A stretch of DNA of 25,224 nt, from contig LSSN01000292.1 of assembly GCA_001970855.1 (NCBI GenBank), forward strand, positions 1-25,224, read 5' to 3'. The stretch comes from Smittium culicis (Eukaryota; Kickxellomycota; Harpellomycetes; Harpellales; Legeriomycetaceae). The notes under the pieces were generated by a model. That model searched no databases and had not been told where the DNA came from. It saw nothing but the letters and a program-made list of their open reading frames with translations. Shown here one piece after another: positions 1 through 9,122 of the stretch (within the stretch, counting starts at the first letter, position 1; each line of letters begins with the position of its first letter). Made by a program: the position numbers and the translations under genes.

Positions 1-603
1 GCGGCCATTCCAATGAAAGCGGAGGTACTTTCGGCACTGCTTGTAAACCAGGATGTGTATGAAAGCATCCTGAAGGTCTAGTGACGTCAGGTAATCCTTC
101 CGACGGATCATTCTGCATATCAGCTTCAGCGTCTCCATCTTGAAGTTCTGCTCTTCCACATAAAGATTCAGCTTCCGGAGGTCGAGAACAGGTCGGAGGC
201 CTCCAGTCTTCTTCGGGATCGTGAACAGTTGGCTGTAAAATCCTGGATCGCGTAGTCGGATTTCTTATATGGCTCGCTTCGTCAGTAATGATGCGACTTC
301 CTTCTTCAGAACTTCGCTGAACTCCCAGCTCAGCTTCCGTTTGTACCGATGCGGGTGAGACGTCGGCGATGGGCCCGTAGGGTCTGTCGCGGGGGCAGGG
401 CGCTGGCGCGCCCTGCCCGACGTCGGAGATTTTGGGTTCGTGAAGGGGATTCTGAATCCCCTCGACACTATGTTCTGAACCCATCGGCTGTCCGTCAGTT
501 TGGACCATGCCAAATTGAACATAGCGAGACGGCCCCCTACTGGGGACCCTTGTTGAGCCTCTACTGAGACCCCCTCCCGCGACCGCGCCCTCTTCCGCGA
601 AAA
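1..603 (-). pseudogene. DIRS-type retrotransposon reverse transcriptase, N-terminal part, interrupted by a stop
   Basis: On the minus strand one frame is open from 603 (just after a TAA at 606-604) to the window edge, apart from one in-frame TAA at 267-265. Its first ATG is at 522-520. Before the stop lies a basic, Pro-rich leader. After it come the palm/finger motifs IPKKTGGLRPVLDLRKLN and TSLDLQDAFIHI, then YLRFHW, the arrangement seen in DIRS/Ngaro-like reverse transcriptases. The catalytic Tyr-x-Asp-Asp box, RNase H and recombinase would lie beyond position 1, so the order-level call rests on these motifs and on the upstream gag ORF. The frame overlaps the end of gag by about 43 bases in another frame, as in DIRS elements. 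The stop suggests a dead copy. GC content is much higher than in flanking DNA, consistent with a recent insertion. Confidence 0.82.
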
Positions 604-1331
604 TTAGACTGGCAGTCAGGGGTTCTATGATTGACTTCAGCGGTGGTTTCAGCTGCGGTATTCGGCGACGTAACAGTGTCACTGTTGTACGATTCCTTTG
701 ATGTCGTACTCTGCCGGCGCTTGCGAAAGGGCTGGGATCGCTGTCTTTTAGCCGCTGGCTTCTTGGCTATGAGGGCGTCCAACGCCTCTTGATCTATCAG
801 TGGCTTGTTCTCCGATTCTACCAACTGAGTTGGTTTCCCGAGGAGGTCTAGCCCCTTGTGGAGGTTATCCAACCTCGCTTGTGTTACTATGGCGGCAATT
901 TCTGCTAGGAGTGCCCGCATTGTACAGGCAAAAATAATCTCGGTATCTTCGGCTGTGTCCATTCCAGGATTTTCCTGAATTCTGCGGTGGACGTAATAGT
1001 CAATTGGCCTTGTTGCTTGTGCAAGTGCCAACTGGATTTCGTAAAGAATAGAATCAGTCTTCTCCACGGTGCTCGACGCTGTGTCGTTCAGCGGAGGCGG
1101 AGTGTAGTTCATCGAACTAGTCCTTGAGCAAGAATGTATAGCAATCTTGCGCTCTCCTTCAGTTAGTGGTGAACGGAAGAAGTCTTCTTCGATCGATGGC
1201 AATGCTTCAGTAAGCGCCGGATAGGATGTGAGATCTGTCACCGGTATCCTTGTTGTGACATGAGGGTCCTCAGGCTTCTGCTCGCGGTTTCTTTCTCTAA
1301 AGAGTTGCTGAACCATTTCAGTCAACATCAT
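561..1331 (-). CDS. Gag-like ORF1 of the DIRS-type retrotransposon
   Basis: This 256-residue ORF lies immediately upstream of the reverse transcriptase on the same strand. It has no enzymatic motif. The C-terminal third is basic (KKPAAKRQRSQPFRKRRQS) and ends in an Arg-Gly run (FRGRGRGRGRGSQ), typical of nucleic-acid-binding Gag-like proteins of such elements. I used the ATG at 1331, but the frame stays open further upstream into AT-rich DNA, and element-like composition continues only to about 1380. The true N-terminus may therefore be missing. The order gag then RT, with overlapping frames, fits one transcript. The function (particle or RNA binding) is inferred from position and composition, not from a recognised domain. 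Confidence 0.7.
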   Translation of the reverse strand: MMLTEMVQQLFRERNREQKPEDPHVTTRIPVTDLTSYPALTEALPSIEEDFFRSPLTEGERKIAIHSCSRTSSMNYTPPPLNDTASSTVEKTDSILYEIQLALAQATRPIDYYVHRRIQENPGMDTAEDTEIIFACTMRALLAEIAAIVTQARLDNLHKGLDLLGKPTQLVESENKPLIDQEALDALIAKKPAAKRQRSQPFRKRRQSTTSKESYNSDTVTSPNTAAETTAEVNHRTPDCQSNFRGRGRGRGRGSQ

Positions 1332-1810
1332 TAGCTGTTCTTGGCCTATTGGTGCCTGGGTGTTAGCTTGTTCTATCGTTAAATAGTTTGAAAGAAAATT
1401 ATATTTTAAAGTTTTTAAAGTGTAAAAATTTTTTAAAGTTGAAAATCTTTATGCTGGTAGAGTACCTTTGCGAAAGAAAAGATGATAAGGATAACACTAA
1501 CGTGTACTTTACATTCTATAGTATAAAAATTTTATTAGTTCATTTTATTTCACTTTATTTTTATTGGTTTGTAATTTTCGGTTTAGTATCATCCAATAAG
1601 ATGGCAACACTTAATATGTCTCCTCCTCTGAAGTATAATTTGGAGAAAAATTGCAGAATAAAATCAGCATAATTTAGGAAGTATTGGTATTGGGTGGTTT
1701 TTATTATTTTTAACATTTTAAATAGGTTGTCGGTGGATAAATGTGAAAAGTTAGTAGCTATATACAATTGGTCAGAAGCAAAAATGCCCATTTTTTGTCT
1801 TATTGAATAT

Positions 1811-1875
1811 GGGAGATTCTTTATGAATGAGCCATTATATAGTGATAAGCGTTGCAGTGAATAAATTCGTATTAA
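1811..1875 (+). repeat. Diverged direct repeat, copy 1
   Basis: This 65-base stretch resembles 2149-2213 at roughly 75 percent identity, counted by eye without gaps. The shared core is GATTCTTTATGAA, followed by similar CATTxTATAGTG and CAGTGxATAAA segments. It is probably a fragment of an old repeat family. Confidence 0.4.
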
Positions 1876-2148
1876 CCCTTTCCCGCCCAACACTCTTCAA
1901 AAGAGTGAGTTCAGTGATTCGCCATAAATATATAAATAGATTTATGATTTGCTATTTTCAGCAACGTGCCAATAATATTTATATATTTGAAATATAATTT
2001 TTTAATGACTGCAGTTGGCTATATTTGGTAGGCCAAAATTAGTCTACCGCCCATAAAAAAGTTAAATATTAATAGCTAATTAGTAAAAATAATTTTCTTG
2101 ATTAGCAAATAAAAATTTCAAATTTAAATGAAATAGAAAAATTGAAAT

Positions 2149-2213
2149 GGGTGATTCTTTATGAAGAGGTCATTTTATAGTGTAAAGAGCTTCAGTGCAT
2201 AAAATCGCATAAA
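2149..2213 (+). repeat. Diverged direct repeat, copy 2
   Basis: Partner of 1811-1875. The flank just upstream (TTAGCAAATAA ... AGAAAAATTGAAATG, 2102-2149) has a further weak match downstream at 2249-2300 (TTAGCAAATAA ... AGAAAAATCAAAATG). The repeat may therefore be a longer unit present in partial, staggered copies. Confidence 0.4.
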
Positions 2214-3601
2214 AAATAAACCGCCAATAAGTAGAATAATTTACTTTTTTAGCAAATAATAATTTTACACTGAAACTAAGAGATAGAAAAATCAAAATGC
2301 CTTTTTTACTCCGCCAATAATACTTGCAAAAAGTGATTATACAGGCCAATAACATATAACTGCAACAAACCGCTCTCTTTTCTTAGAATCTTTTATATGA
2401 ATTTTTTTGTTGGGGGGGGGGGTGATGAGATTAAATTATCGTAGCAATTTAAATCTACGGATGGTAATTAATGAAATGTTACCAATATATACTTGAAATA
2501 GTCTTTATCTGGTATTGAATTTGGAAATTCTAGCTGAACTTTTCTTAAAAAAAGTCCGAAAAATTATAGTTTGTTGGGTAATTATGAAATAATAGTGGTG
2601 TAACTTGAGTTAAAAATTTGGAGTTTGTCGCCAAAGTTAACCAAAATGAGATATTTTTATCAGTGAAAAAACTATATCAGGTTAGAATTACAGGATATAT
2701 ATTCATCTGATAAAGTATGATATTTGTAATAATTACGAAAACGCTAAATACAGTGGAAAAAACATGTTTGTTGATGAGGTAATAGATAAATATGAGCATT
2801 AAGTTATAAATAAATGTAGTTCTAAAGAGCTAAAAAAGCGCGATTTTTCAATTATTTGGCACAGTTGAAAATTTATTCAAATATTACAATGTATCCTTTA
2901 AAAAATGTATTGATGTATTCCAACTTGTCTTTTAAAAAAATTTTTATCAGGCTTTGATGTTGAATTTGATATCGATATTGTCAACCATAGATGTATAAAA
3001 AATTATTGGGATATAATTAAATTATAAATTATAAATTTAATTTTTAAAAGAATTCATATATATATATATTTGGCAAGTTTGCATAGGGGTAGAGATAATT
3101 AATAGGCCTTCAATAAAGAAAAACGTATGTTCATTACTATTAAAAACGGTCTTTTGTTTGGAAATTTAATTTCAAGTAAATTTATAGTTCAACGAGCGTG
3201 TATAATTTGGGAGCTTAAAAAAAAACAGAAAGTTCTTAGTTAGGACTATTCTATTATCCTTTATATGATTAATAAGTGTAATCATAGTTATTATGGGGGG
3301 CGTTATACCAATCAAAACTTTTTGAGTTGATAATATAAATTTACTTTTCCACGCGTAAATTTTATATTTATCAATCTGTCCAGTTGTTAATTTTGTTATT
3401 CCACGTTTTGAAAAACAATATCAGCTGTATAATATATTTTTTTCCCCCTCTTCTGGTATTGATAAAAATCAATCTATACTGATTTGGAGTTTTTGTTGGG
3501 ATATTAGTGGCTAATTTTGGACAGTGAATCTACGTAGATTTATATGAGAGAATTTAAATATCATAAGATTTTGAATTTTAAGATCACAAGTATGATCATA
3601 A

Positions 3602-3850
3602 AGATTTCAATGTCATTCGGGGATGGGGTCAGATAGAAGTTTCCGTCGAGATCATGTTTTTTTTTTTAGTGGCATAAGGCGCATACATGAACGGGATAAC
3701 AGAACAAGTGCTGCGAATTAATAATCGTAAATCTGGACTTAATTAAGCTCGCGAGGTTAATCGGAGAATAAAACAAAACAGATGATGTTGGGGAAAAATC
3801 ATAAAATTAGTGGTGTAAATATATATAAATCTTTCTATTTATTGAAAGGT
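3602..3850 (+). pseudogene. Decayed Tc1/mariner-like transposase fragment (tentative)
   Basis: A 39-codon frame (3602-3718) contains the segment RRIHERDNRTSAA, which resembles the helix-turn-helix region of Tc1-like transposases. Reading continues in the +1 frame (ELIIVNLDLIKLARLIGE) and then back in the original frame (NKTKQMMLGKN, then IYKSFYLLKG), with stops and shifts between. These look like the end of the DNA-binding domain and the start of the catalytic part. No DDE residues could be placed. GC content rises locally compared with the surroundings. The family assignment is by eye from motif resemblance and is uncertain. Confidence 0.33.
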
Positions 3851-4928
3851 TGATGTTTTGATTAGTGGTTGAGTGTGGTTTTGGCCTATTGAGATAGAGA
3901 AAAAGATAGTTACGATGAGATTGAGAGCTTTTAATAGGCAAATAGTATGATAGCTATAATGTTTAATAGTGGCTTATGGCTATATTCATATATTTTGATT
4001 ATAATAATTAAAATCATGTGCCTAAACCAATATATCTATTCCCGGGTCATTTTCTTTAAATCTGGCGTTTTAAATAGCGGTGTGACAGGAAAGTAAACGT
4101 ATTTGCTGCTACAAAAACATTTGGCGAGGTACAATGAGCCAATATATTTTAGTTATTTGATTTTATCTAAAGAGTTATCAAATAAAAAATTAGTATCGGC
4201 TATAATGGTATAAAAAAGATTAGAAGCTATTGAACTAGTAATTGGTACTTTGAGTTAAAAAAAAGCCGAAAGTCGTTAGAGTAAAAAAGTTTTTATTAAG
4301 GGGGTAAAAAATAAAACCCCCTACCCCAATAAAAAAAAAAGCGGAAATGCAGAGGATACAAAAAAGAGTGGTCAACAGATATTACATAATAATTACGAGG
4401 GTGTATTTTATTGACTGACTTATTTTTTTTTTTAGCGATTAGTAAAAAAAAAGTAACAAAAAAAAAAAAAAAGTAACAGGGAATGCGAGAATTTTATCTT
4501 CAATTCGAGGAGAAATCTGCGTTAGCATTTTTTTTAGACGTAAAAAAAAAAAAATAGAATAAAATTTTGACTGGTTTTCCTTATATGTATTTGTTGTATA
4601 ATTAATATCGATGACAAAACCCTTTTTTATTTATTAAATGTATGCAAGCATATACACATTAGTGATATTAAAAACTGTCCATATTAGTTGACATATTATT
4701 TGATTATTGTTGAATTAATTTCTGTATGACTTTATATCTTTCGATTGAACTGTCTATATAAAGGTAAGCAAGCGCCTCTTTTAAAAATATTTTGGTACCT
4801 TTTTTTTTTCATTCAAAGTATTAACAGTGTATTCGTATATAAAATTTATTTTTACACACTAGCCCTTTTAAAACATTAAAGATCGAAATCCATTTGCTGT
4901 ACGATATTAAAGTTATGATAAAGAAGGG

Positions 4929-4937
4929 TATATATAG
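4929..4937 (+). promoter_or_regulatory. Possible TATA box of the deaminase gene
   Basis: TATATATAG lies about 115 bases upstream of the ATG at 5052. In DNA this AT-rich such a match is weak evidence. It is reported because it is the clearest TATA-like site near the start. Confidence 0.25.
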
Positions 4938-5051
4938 AGTTGTATACAACCACAAAGAGACAGGTAAATAAAATACTGTTTACAACCCTATCATTTATCA
5001 TTATTTAAAGTTAACAGTATAATTTGAAAGTTCCAAACCATTAAAAACTAA

Positions 5052-5528
5052 ATGCTTATAGTCGAATACGAAAATGCGTACGAGTTTATGAACTTGGCTA
5101 TCCAGTTGGCGTTTATGGCGCCGTCTGTTAGTACGGCGTTTAATGTAGGCTCAGTGGTTGTCGTAGACGATGTAGTGGTATCAACAGGATTTTCGCGCGA
5201 GTTACCCGGAAACACGCATGCAACAGAGGTGGCATTGCAAAAGCTAGAGGATATAAGGATGGCGGTAGGGTCAAGCCTTTATAATACGATGGAGCCGTGC
5301 TCGCATCGGTTGTCGGGGAAGGAGTGCTGTGCAGACAAGATTATTCGCGCTGGCGTGAAGAAAGTGTACATAGGCGTCAAGGAGCCAAGCACATTTTCAG
5401 AGTGCAGGGGCTGCCAGATACTTCTCGATGCAGGCATCGACGTGACAGTTCTTCAGATGCTGCAAGAGCGCTGCCTTGAACCCAGCCGCGAGCTATTAAA
5501 CCGAAATTTCCTATCCATGAACAAATAA
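5052..5528 (+). CDS. DRAP deaminase-like protein (Rib2/RibD deaminase family), catalytic Glu position altered
   Basis: A single-exon 158-residue protein of the cytidine deaminase-like fold. The segment STGFSRELPGNTHATEVAL (44-62) matches the fungal riboflavin-pathway deaminases related to the C-terminal domain of yeast Rib2. That family deaminates the pyrimidine intermediate of riboflavin synthesis. Zinc ligands expected from the family are His56, Cys83 (in EPC) and Cys93 (ECCAD). The RxLSG loop (86-89) between the cysteines is retained. The family motif is His-Ala-Glu, but here the residue after HA is Thr58, with Glu59 one place later, so the proton-shuttling Glu is absent from its normal position. 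Length fits a stand-alone deaminase domain without the Rib2 pseudouridine synthase part. Codon use is GC-richer than the flanks. The gene is convergent with the DUF4112 gene. Family call is firm; substrate and activity are inferred. Confidence 0.8.
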   Translation: MLIVEYENAYEFMNLAIQLAFMAPSVSTAFNVGSVVVVDDVVVSTGFSRELPGNTHATEVALQKLEDIRMAVGSSLYNTMEPCSHRLSGKECCADKIIRAGVKKVYIGVKEPSTFSECRGCQILLDAGIDVTVLQMLQERCLEPSRELLNRNFLSMNK

Positions 5529-5590
5529 CTTTTGTCTGTTTTTTTTTTACTGCTTTAATTTTATGTTCATATTATACACCATCATTATCA

Positions 5591-5596
5591 AATAAA
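5591..5596 (+). terminator. Polyadenylation signal AATAAA after the deaminase gene
   Basis: AATAAA lies 63 bases after the stop codon at 5528, a normal distance for a fungal 3' end. The motif is common in AT-rich DNA, so this is only suggestive. Confidence 0.35.
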
Positions 5597-5720
5597 CATA
5601 TAAAGTATCCATACACTAGAGATATGGTTTATAATAGCTTACAATAATTTTGCAAAGAAAAAAAAAGTATGGTCAAATTGAAATAATGTACAAAAATAGC
5701 TACAAAGGTTAGAAATGAGG

Positions 5721-5795
5721 AGTGGAGAAGACTAAAACAGTGAGTGATGAAGAGTGGAGAAGACTAAAAGAGCGAGAGATGAAGAGTGGATAAGG
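5721..5795 (+). repeat. Imperfect 32-bp tandem repeat, about 2.3 copies
   Basis: Units begin at 5721 and 5753 with AGTGGAGAAGACTAAAA. A partial third unit begins at 5785 (AGTGGATAAGG). The full units differ at only a few positions. The array lies between the two convergent genes, 27 bases from the stop codon of the DUF4112 gene, and is purine-rich on the plus strand. Confidence 0.8.
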
Positions 5796-5821
5796 GGCTG
5801 GAGGGGGCGAGTAGAGATAAG

Positions 5822-7453
5822 TTAGCTGAAACCAAATGCGTAGATGTTGTTTTTGATGTGCGGATCGTTTCTGTAGTCTGAGCTGGCGACGTACGGCCTG
5901 GTGACATAAACAGGGTCGTTATTGGCGGTGTGCGGTTTGGAGAGATAAAAGGGGTCTTCGCTGGTAAGTTGGTGATTTACTAGTGACATCATCCTCGTTC
6001 TTTTCAATGACATGTTCTGGCTTGCCCAGCTGTGGCCGTCATTGCTGCCTAAAACACTTTCTAGTTTTGCGGCTCTGTTTTTGCTATGCCTATGCTTTTT
6101 GACAAGAGTTTTTTCGTCCCACATCATTTTCTTGGTTTTGTTTCTGTTTCTGTTTGGGGTGCTCAGCAGCCTTCCTATCGCCAGACCTATCTGTCTAGGC
6201 CCACGGGCGCGCCAGTCAGAAACGCTATTCTGGCGTTTATCGTGCTTTTCGCTGTACTTGACTGAGCTACCAAAAGGCCCTAATTTTCTCCCATCGCGAT
6301 CACAATCACTGCTAGCATCTTTTGGCGTAATTTTGGTTTTGAAAAACAAATTAGAGACTTTCGTGCTCCTGATTTTCCTGACGTCAATTGGAGAGACGGG
6401 CTGGCTAACGTCCGACTCACCGCTGAGATAGTTGAATTCGTACTCGCTATCGTCTAGTGTAAGAAAGTTCAAGCCGTGCGCCAAACCAGGTCCATTTATG
6501 CACTCTCTTAATTCTAAGTTGGCCTTCTTAACACCATCAATACCATGACCATGCTTAGTTTCAGTAATATCTTCATTGCAATTAACTGCAGGAACTGTGG
6601 ATGAGCTTTCTGTTACGCTCGCTGATGTCATGTACTTGGAAACTGAAGGCGAGTCCAAATCCACACTGACAAACGAGTTATCGTTTATATAACCCTTACT
6701 TTCCTTGCACTTCAAAGGCCGATCAAAAGACCCACAACTCGGACTATACTTAAAGCTCGGTTTGTCTATAGACATGCTCGATGCAGCCATAATGTTAGAT
6801 ATTGTCGGCGCCAATTTGTTGTGTAGACTACTTCCGCTAGCTTCATATAGCCCCGATTTTTGGTGCATGTACAGTTCCGACATTTGCATTTCCAAGTCGC
6901 CAATCTTGGAGACCCCATCGTTCATACCAATAAGTAGTTTCAAGCACTTGATGTTTGGTCTGAACAGCGAGTAGTACACAAACCCAACGATCGGGATAAG
7001 TCCGGCTATGACTGAGACTAGCTGAACGGCAACGATCTTTGCGGCCATCTTCAAACTCACCCGCCCCACACCTTTCTTGACTCTTGGCAACGCCAAAAGC
7101 AGCAGCTGCGTGTACTTGATCGTCAGCGCCATGTTTACCAACCCGCCAATCAGCGGAACAACAACTAACAGCTGGCACACACCAATTTTGTCCAGACTTA
7201 ACGACGGCTTATAAAAATCTACTTCTTCTTCGCCGCCACGTCCAGCTTGGCCGCTGGAACTTGCAGAACCCGCTAATTTGCTTCCATAAACCACAATGTC
7301 TTTACTGCCAGAGTTTGCTAATTGGAGCGTGATGTTTCTATTGGTTTCTGATGTTGTGCAGTCAATGTCCATAAATACCGCTACCTTCTCGATCTTGTAC
7401 AGCTGCGGATCAATCGCGTACCTGTTACTGCCCTTAAGCTCAGCACTGTCCAT
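5822..7453 (-). CDS. DUF4112-type membrane protein with long disordered tail
   Basis: A 543-residue single-exon ORF starting at the ATG at 7453. Residues about 82-175 resemble the DUF4112 domain: two hydrophobic hairpin-like segments (about 91-121 and 138-164), the second carrying GLIPIVGFVYY, followed by FRPNIKCLKLL, which matches the family's second GLIP-G block and the Asn-rich end. The first block is degenerate (GVCQLLVVVPLIGG), and acidic residues usual after the GLIPxxGD motifs are missing. The N-terminal 80 residues and residues about 180-543 look disordered, rich in Ser, Asn and Asp, with a basic patch RNRNKTKKMMW and KKHRHSKNRAAK near 440-470. The molecular function of DUF4112 proteins is unknown. 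Membrane location is inferred from hydrophobicity. The overlapping open frames on the plus strand (6012-6431, 6705-6974) are shadows. Confidence 0.72.
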   Translation of the reverse strand: MDSAELKGSNRYAIDPQLYKIEKVAVFMDIDCTTSETNRNITLQLANSGSKDIVVYGSKLAGSASSSGQAGRGGEEEVDFYKPSLSLDKIGVCQLLVVVPLIGGLVNMALTIKYTQLLLLALPRVKKGVGRVSLKMAAKIVAVQLVSVIAGLIPIVGFVYYSLFRPNIKCLKLLIGMNDGVSKIGDLEMQMSELYMHQKSGLYEASGSSLHNKLAPTISNIMAASSMSIDKPSFKYSPSCGSFDRPLKCKESKGYINDNSFVSVDLDSPSVSKYMTSASVTESSSTVPAVNCNEDITETKHGHGIDGVKKANLELRECINGPGLAHGLNFLTLDDSEYEFNYLSGESDVSQPVSPIDVRKIRSTKVSNLFFKTKITPKDASSDCDRDGRKLGPFGSSVKYSEKHDKRQNSVSDWRARGPRQIGLAIGRLLSTPNRNRNKTKKMMWDEKTLVKKHRHSKNRAAKLESVLGSNDGHSWASQNMSLKRTRMMSLVNHQLTSEDPFYLSKPHTANNDPVYVTRPYVASSDYRNDPHIKNNIYAFGFS

Positions 7454-8579
7454 ATATCTTATATTTTATGTTTTTTTTTTTTAAAAATTAAGGTATGTAT
7501 TTCGTAAACGTTGTTCTTGAAACAAATATAAGTATCTACTTATACAATCTCTATTCCAAAAAAATATGTTTAGTTCGAGATTGTATAAAAAATAATGCTA
7601 TTATGATGAAAAGATAATCTTTTTTATATAAAAGTATGCCAGATGTGTAATACAGATTAAAAAATAATGGGTAGATTGTTTTTAGGTTTAGAATGTGTTT
7701 TTGTATCAGGCATATAATATATATATATATAATTACAATGTATGATGGAGATTATAGATGCGATTTTATTTTATTGATAAATGTTAAATGAAATGGTGAA
7801 TAATCGACAATTTTTTTTTTCAAGATTTATTTAAAAGCTTATATACCCATTCTACCCTCCAAAAAAAAAAAAGACCTGCCTAAATGTTAACTTGTTGGAA
7901 AATACAAACTTTAACTAATAAAAATACACGTTTGGTTTTTTTGGCTGATCTAAATCCACTTGCTAATATTATGTGGCTTTGTTATCATCACAAAAGAGAA
8001 AAAATGTGCGAGTTCTTTAAGATCATATTTTTAATAATAAATATAAAAATAAATAACTCTTAAAAGTAGTTGAGATACTATTAGCTATCAAACTTTATGT
8101 GCGTAATTTTTCTTGCCTGTCTAGTAAAAAAAAAATTAAAAAAAAAAAAAAAGTCTTTCTGATTATAGTCCTTTATCAGGATGTACATGGATTTGCGCGC
8201 TTTTAATTTAAAACCCTATCAAATTAGCGCCGATGGGGTTAAAAAGAGATCTTATAGTTTATTAGCCCAAATATTATACATCCAAATCAATGCGCTGTTT
8301 TTCCTTTAATAAAATACATGGAACTCCTTTATTTCTTTTTTTTTTTTTTTTTTTGTGAACAGTGCATTTTCTTGCATTTACTTTCTGCCTGTATTTTAAA
8401 GCGGCAAAAAAAAAAAAGACTCACTGCTCTTATAAACACACGTAGATATATCTGCAATTTCTAAAAGAACATCATCATTTTCAATCAACCCCAATATACT
8501 TTACCCACTTCACTCCATACCATACCATACCATACCATAGCTTAGTTTAGCTTAGTTTAGCTTAGCTTAGATTCTCAAA
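7454..8579. other. AT-rich intergenic region
   Basis: About 1.1 kb between the DUF4112 start and the candidate small gene. It contains long A and T runs (7802-7819, 7861-7872, 8129-8152, 8336-8354), a short TA run near 7715-7730 and the simple repeats at 8515-8570. One minus-strand stretch near 8490-8410 (VLLEIADISTCVYKSSE) looks weakly coding, but I could not connect it to a gene. Confidence 0.5.
8515..8570 (+). repeat. Two adjacent simple arrays: (CCATA)5 then GCTTAGTTTA units
   Basis: Five perfect CCATA units (8515-8539) are followed without a gap by two GCTTAGTTTA units and a final GCTTAGCTTAG (8540-8570). Both arrays are unlike the surrounding poly-A/T sequence. Confidence 0.9.
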
Positions 8580-9022
8580 CTAGATACTTTTTTGTTTATT
8601 TATGTGCAAAATGTTACTAACCTCGCCGTCGTTTTCCAAATAGAGCGTTTTGATATTAAGGTTCAACAAGACACCCTGTGAACAAATATACGAAAAATAA
8701 TCTCGCAGAATTCCAATATAAAAGATACAATTTTTATATGTATTGAAACATACACATAAAAAAAAAGTCAGGCGAATCATTATACTCGATCAAAATCGCC
8801 TTTTATTTACTATTAAAAAAATGGCCGAATAAGCTTTCAACATACAAATTCAGTTCACTAAAAAACTTATCAAATGAATGCTCTTCAATGTGATTATTCG
8901 TCAGCTTCAACTCCTTTCGCTTCAAGCCTGCGAATAATCTCACTCTGATTCAAAAGCTCAAATTGCAGAGAACCAATAGATTTTGTTTTTTTTCTTCTAC
9001 TATTTTGACCTTTATACTCCAT
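8580..9022 (-). CDS. Candidate small intron-containing gene, unrecognised
   Basis: This minus-strand stretch, upstream of and divergent from the USP39 gene, has coding-like pieces. An ATG at 9022 opens a 42-codon frame ending at 8894 (MEYKGQNSRRKKTK ... RRLEAKGVEADE). Alternatively, a donor GTAGAA at 9000 and an acceptor TTCGCAG at 8928 (73-bp intron) would join MEYKGQNS in frame to a piece open to 8803 (LKRKELKLTNNHIEEHS ... LNLYVESLFGHFFN). A third piece at 8675-8622 (LLNLNIKTLYLENDGE) is bounded by CACAG and GTTAGT in phase 0. The exon structure cannot be settled from sequence alone, and I recognise no family. It could also be chance. Confidence 0.3.
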
Positions 9023-9122
9023 TTATTATCCACGCAGTTTCCCTTATACTTCCTGCTAGTACTTTTAGAAGCCCTTTCTACTCAGCTCTCTTCCTCAGCT
9101 CCCCCATTTTATTCTCCTAAAG

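Larger units (their letters stand above)
1383..5051. other. AT-rich intergenic region with no intact gene
   Basis: About 3.7 kb with no ORF that I can support as a gene. It holds poly-A/T runs (dense at 4320-4560), an 11-base G run near 2412-2422, a diverged repeat (1811-1875 and 2149-2213) and a probable transposase remnant (3602-3850). Short open frames at 1388-1672 (+), 1561-1893 (-) and 2170-2355 (-) are rich in Phe, Ile, Lys and Tyr, as expected for chance ORFs in AT-rich DNA. Confidence 0.6.

Noticed and set aside
349..567. Plus-strand ORF of 72 codons, very Arg-rich
   Set aside because: It is the complement of the reverse transcriptase leader; the minus strand carries the recognisable motifs.
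1388..2355. ORFs 1388-1672 (+), 1561-1893 (-), 2170-2355 (-)
   Set aside because: Rich in Phe, Ile, Lys, Leu and Tyr, overlapping one another, with no motif; expected by chance in AT-rich DNA.
3781..3850. Possible C/D snoRNA starting at GATGATG
   Set aside because: No matching D box (CTGA) at a suitable distance and no terminal stem.
6012..6974. Plus-strand ORFs across the DUF4112 gene (6012-6431, 6705-6974), hydrophobic
   Set aside because: Shadows of the 543-residue minus-strand ORF, with no family resemblance of their own.
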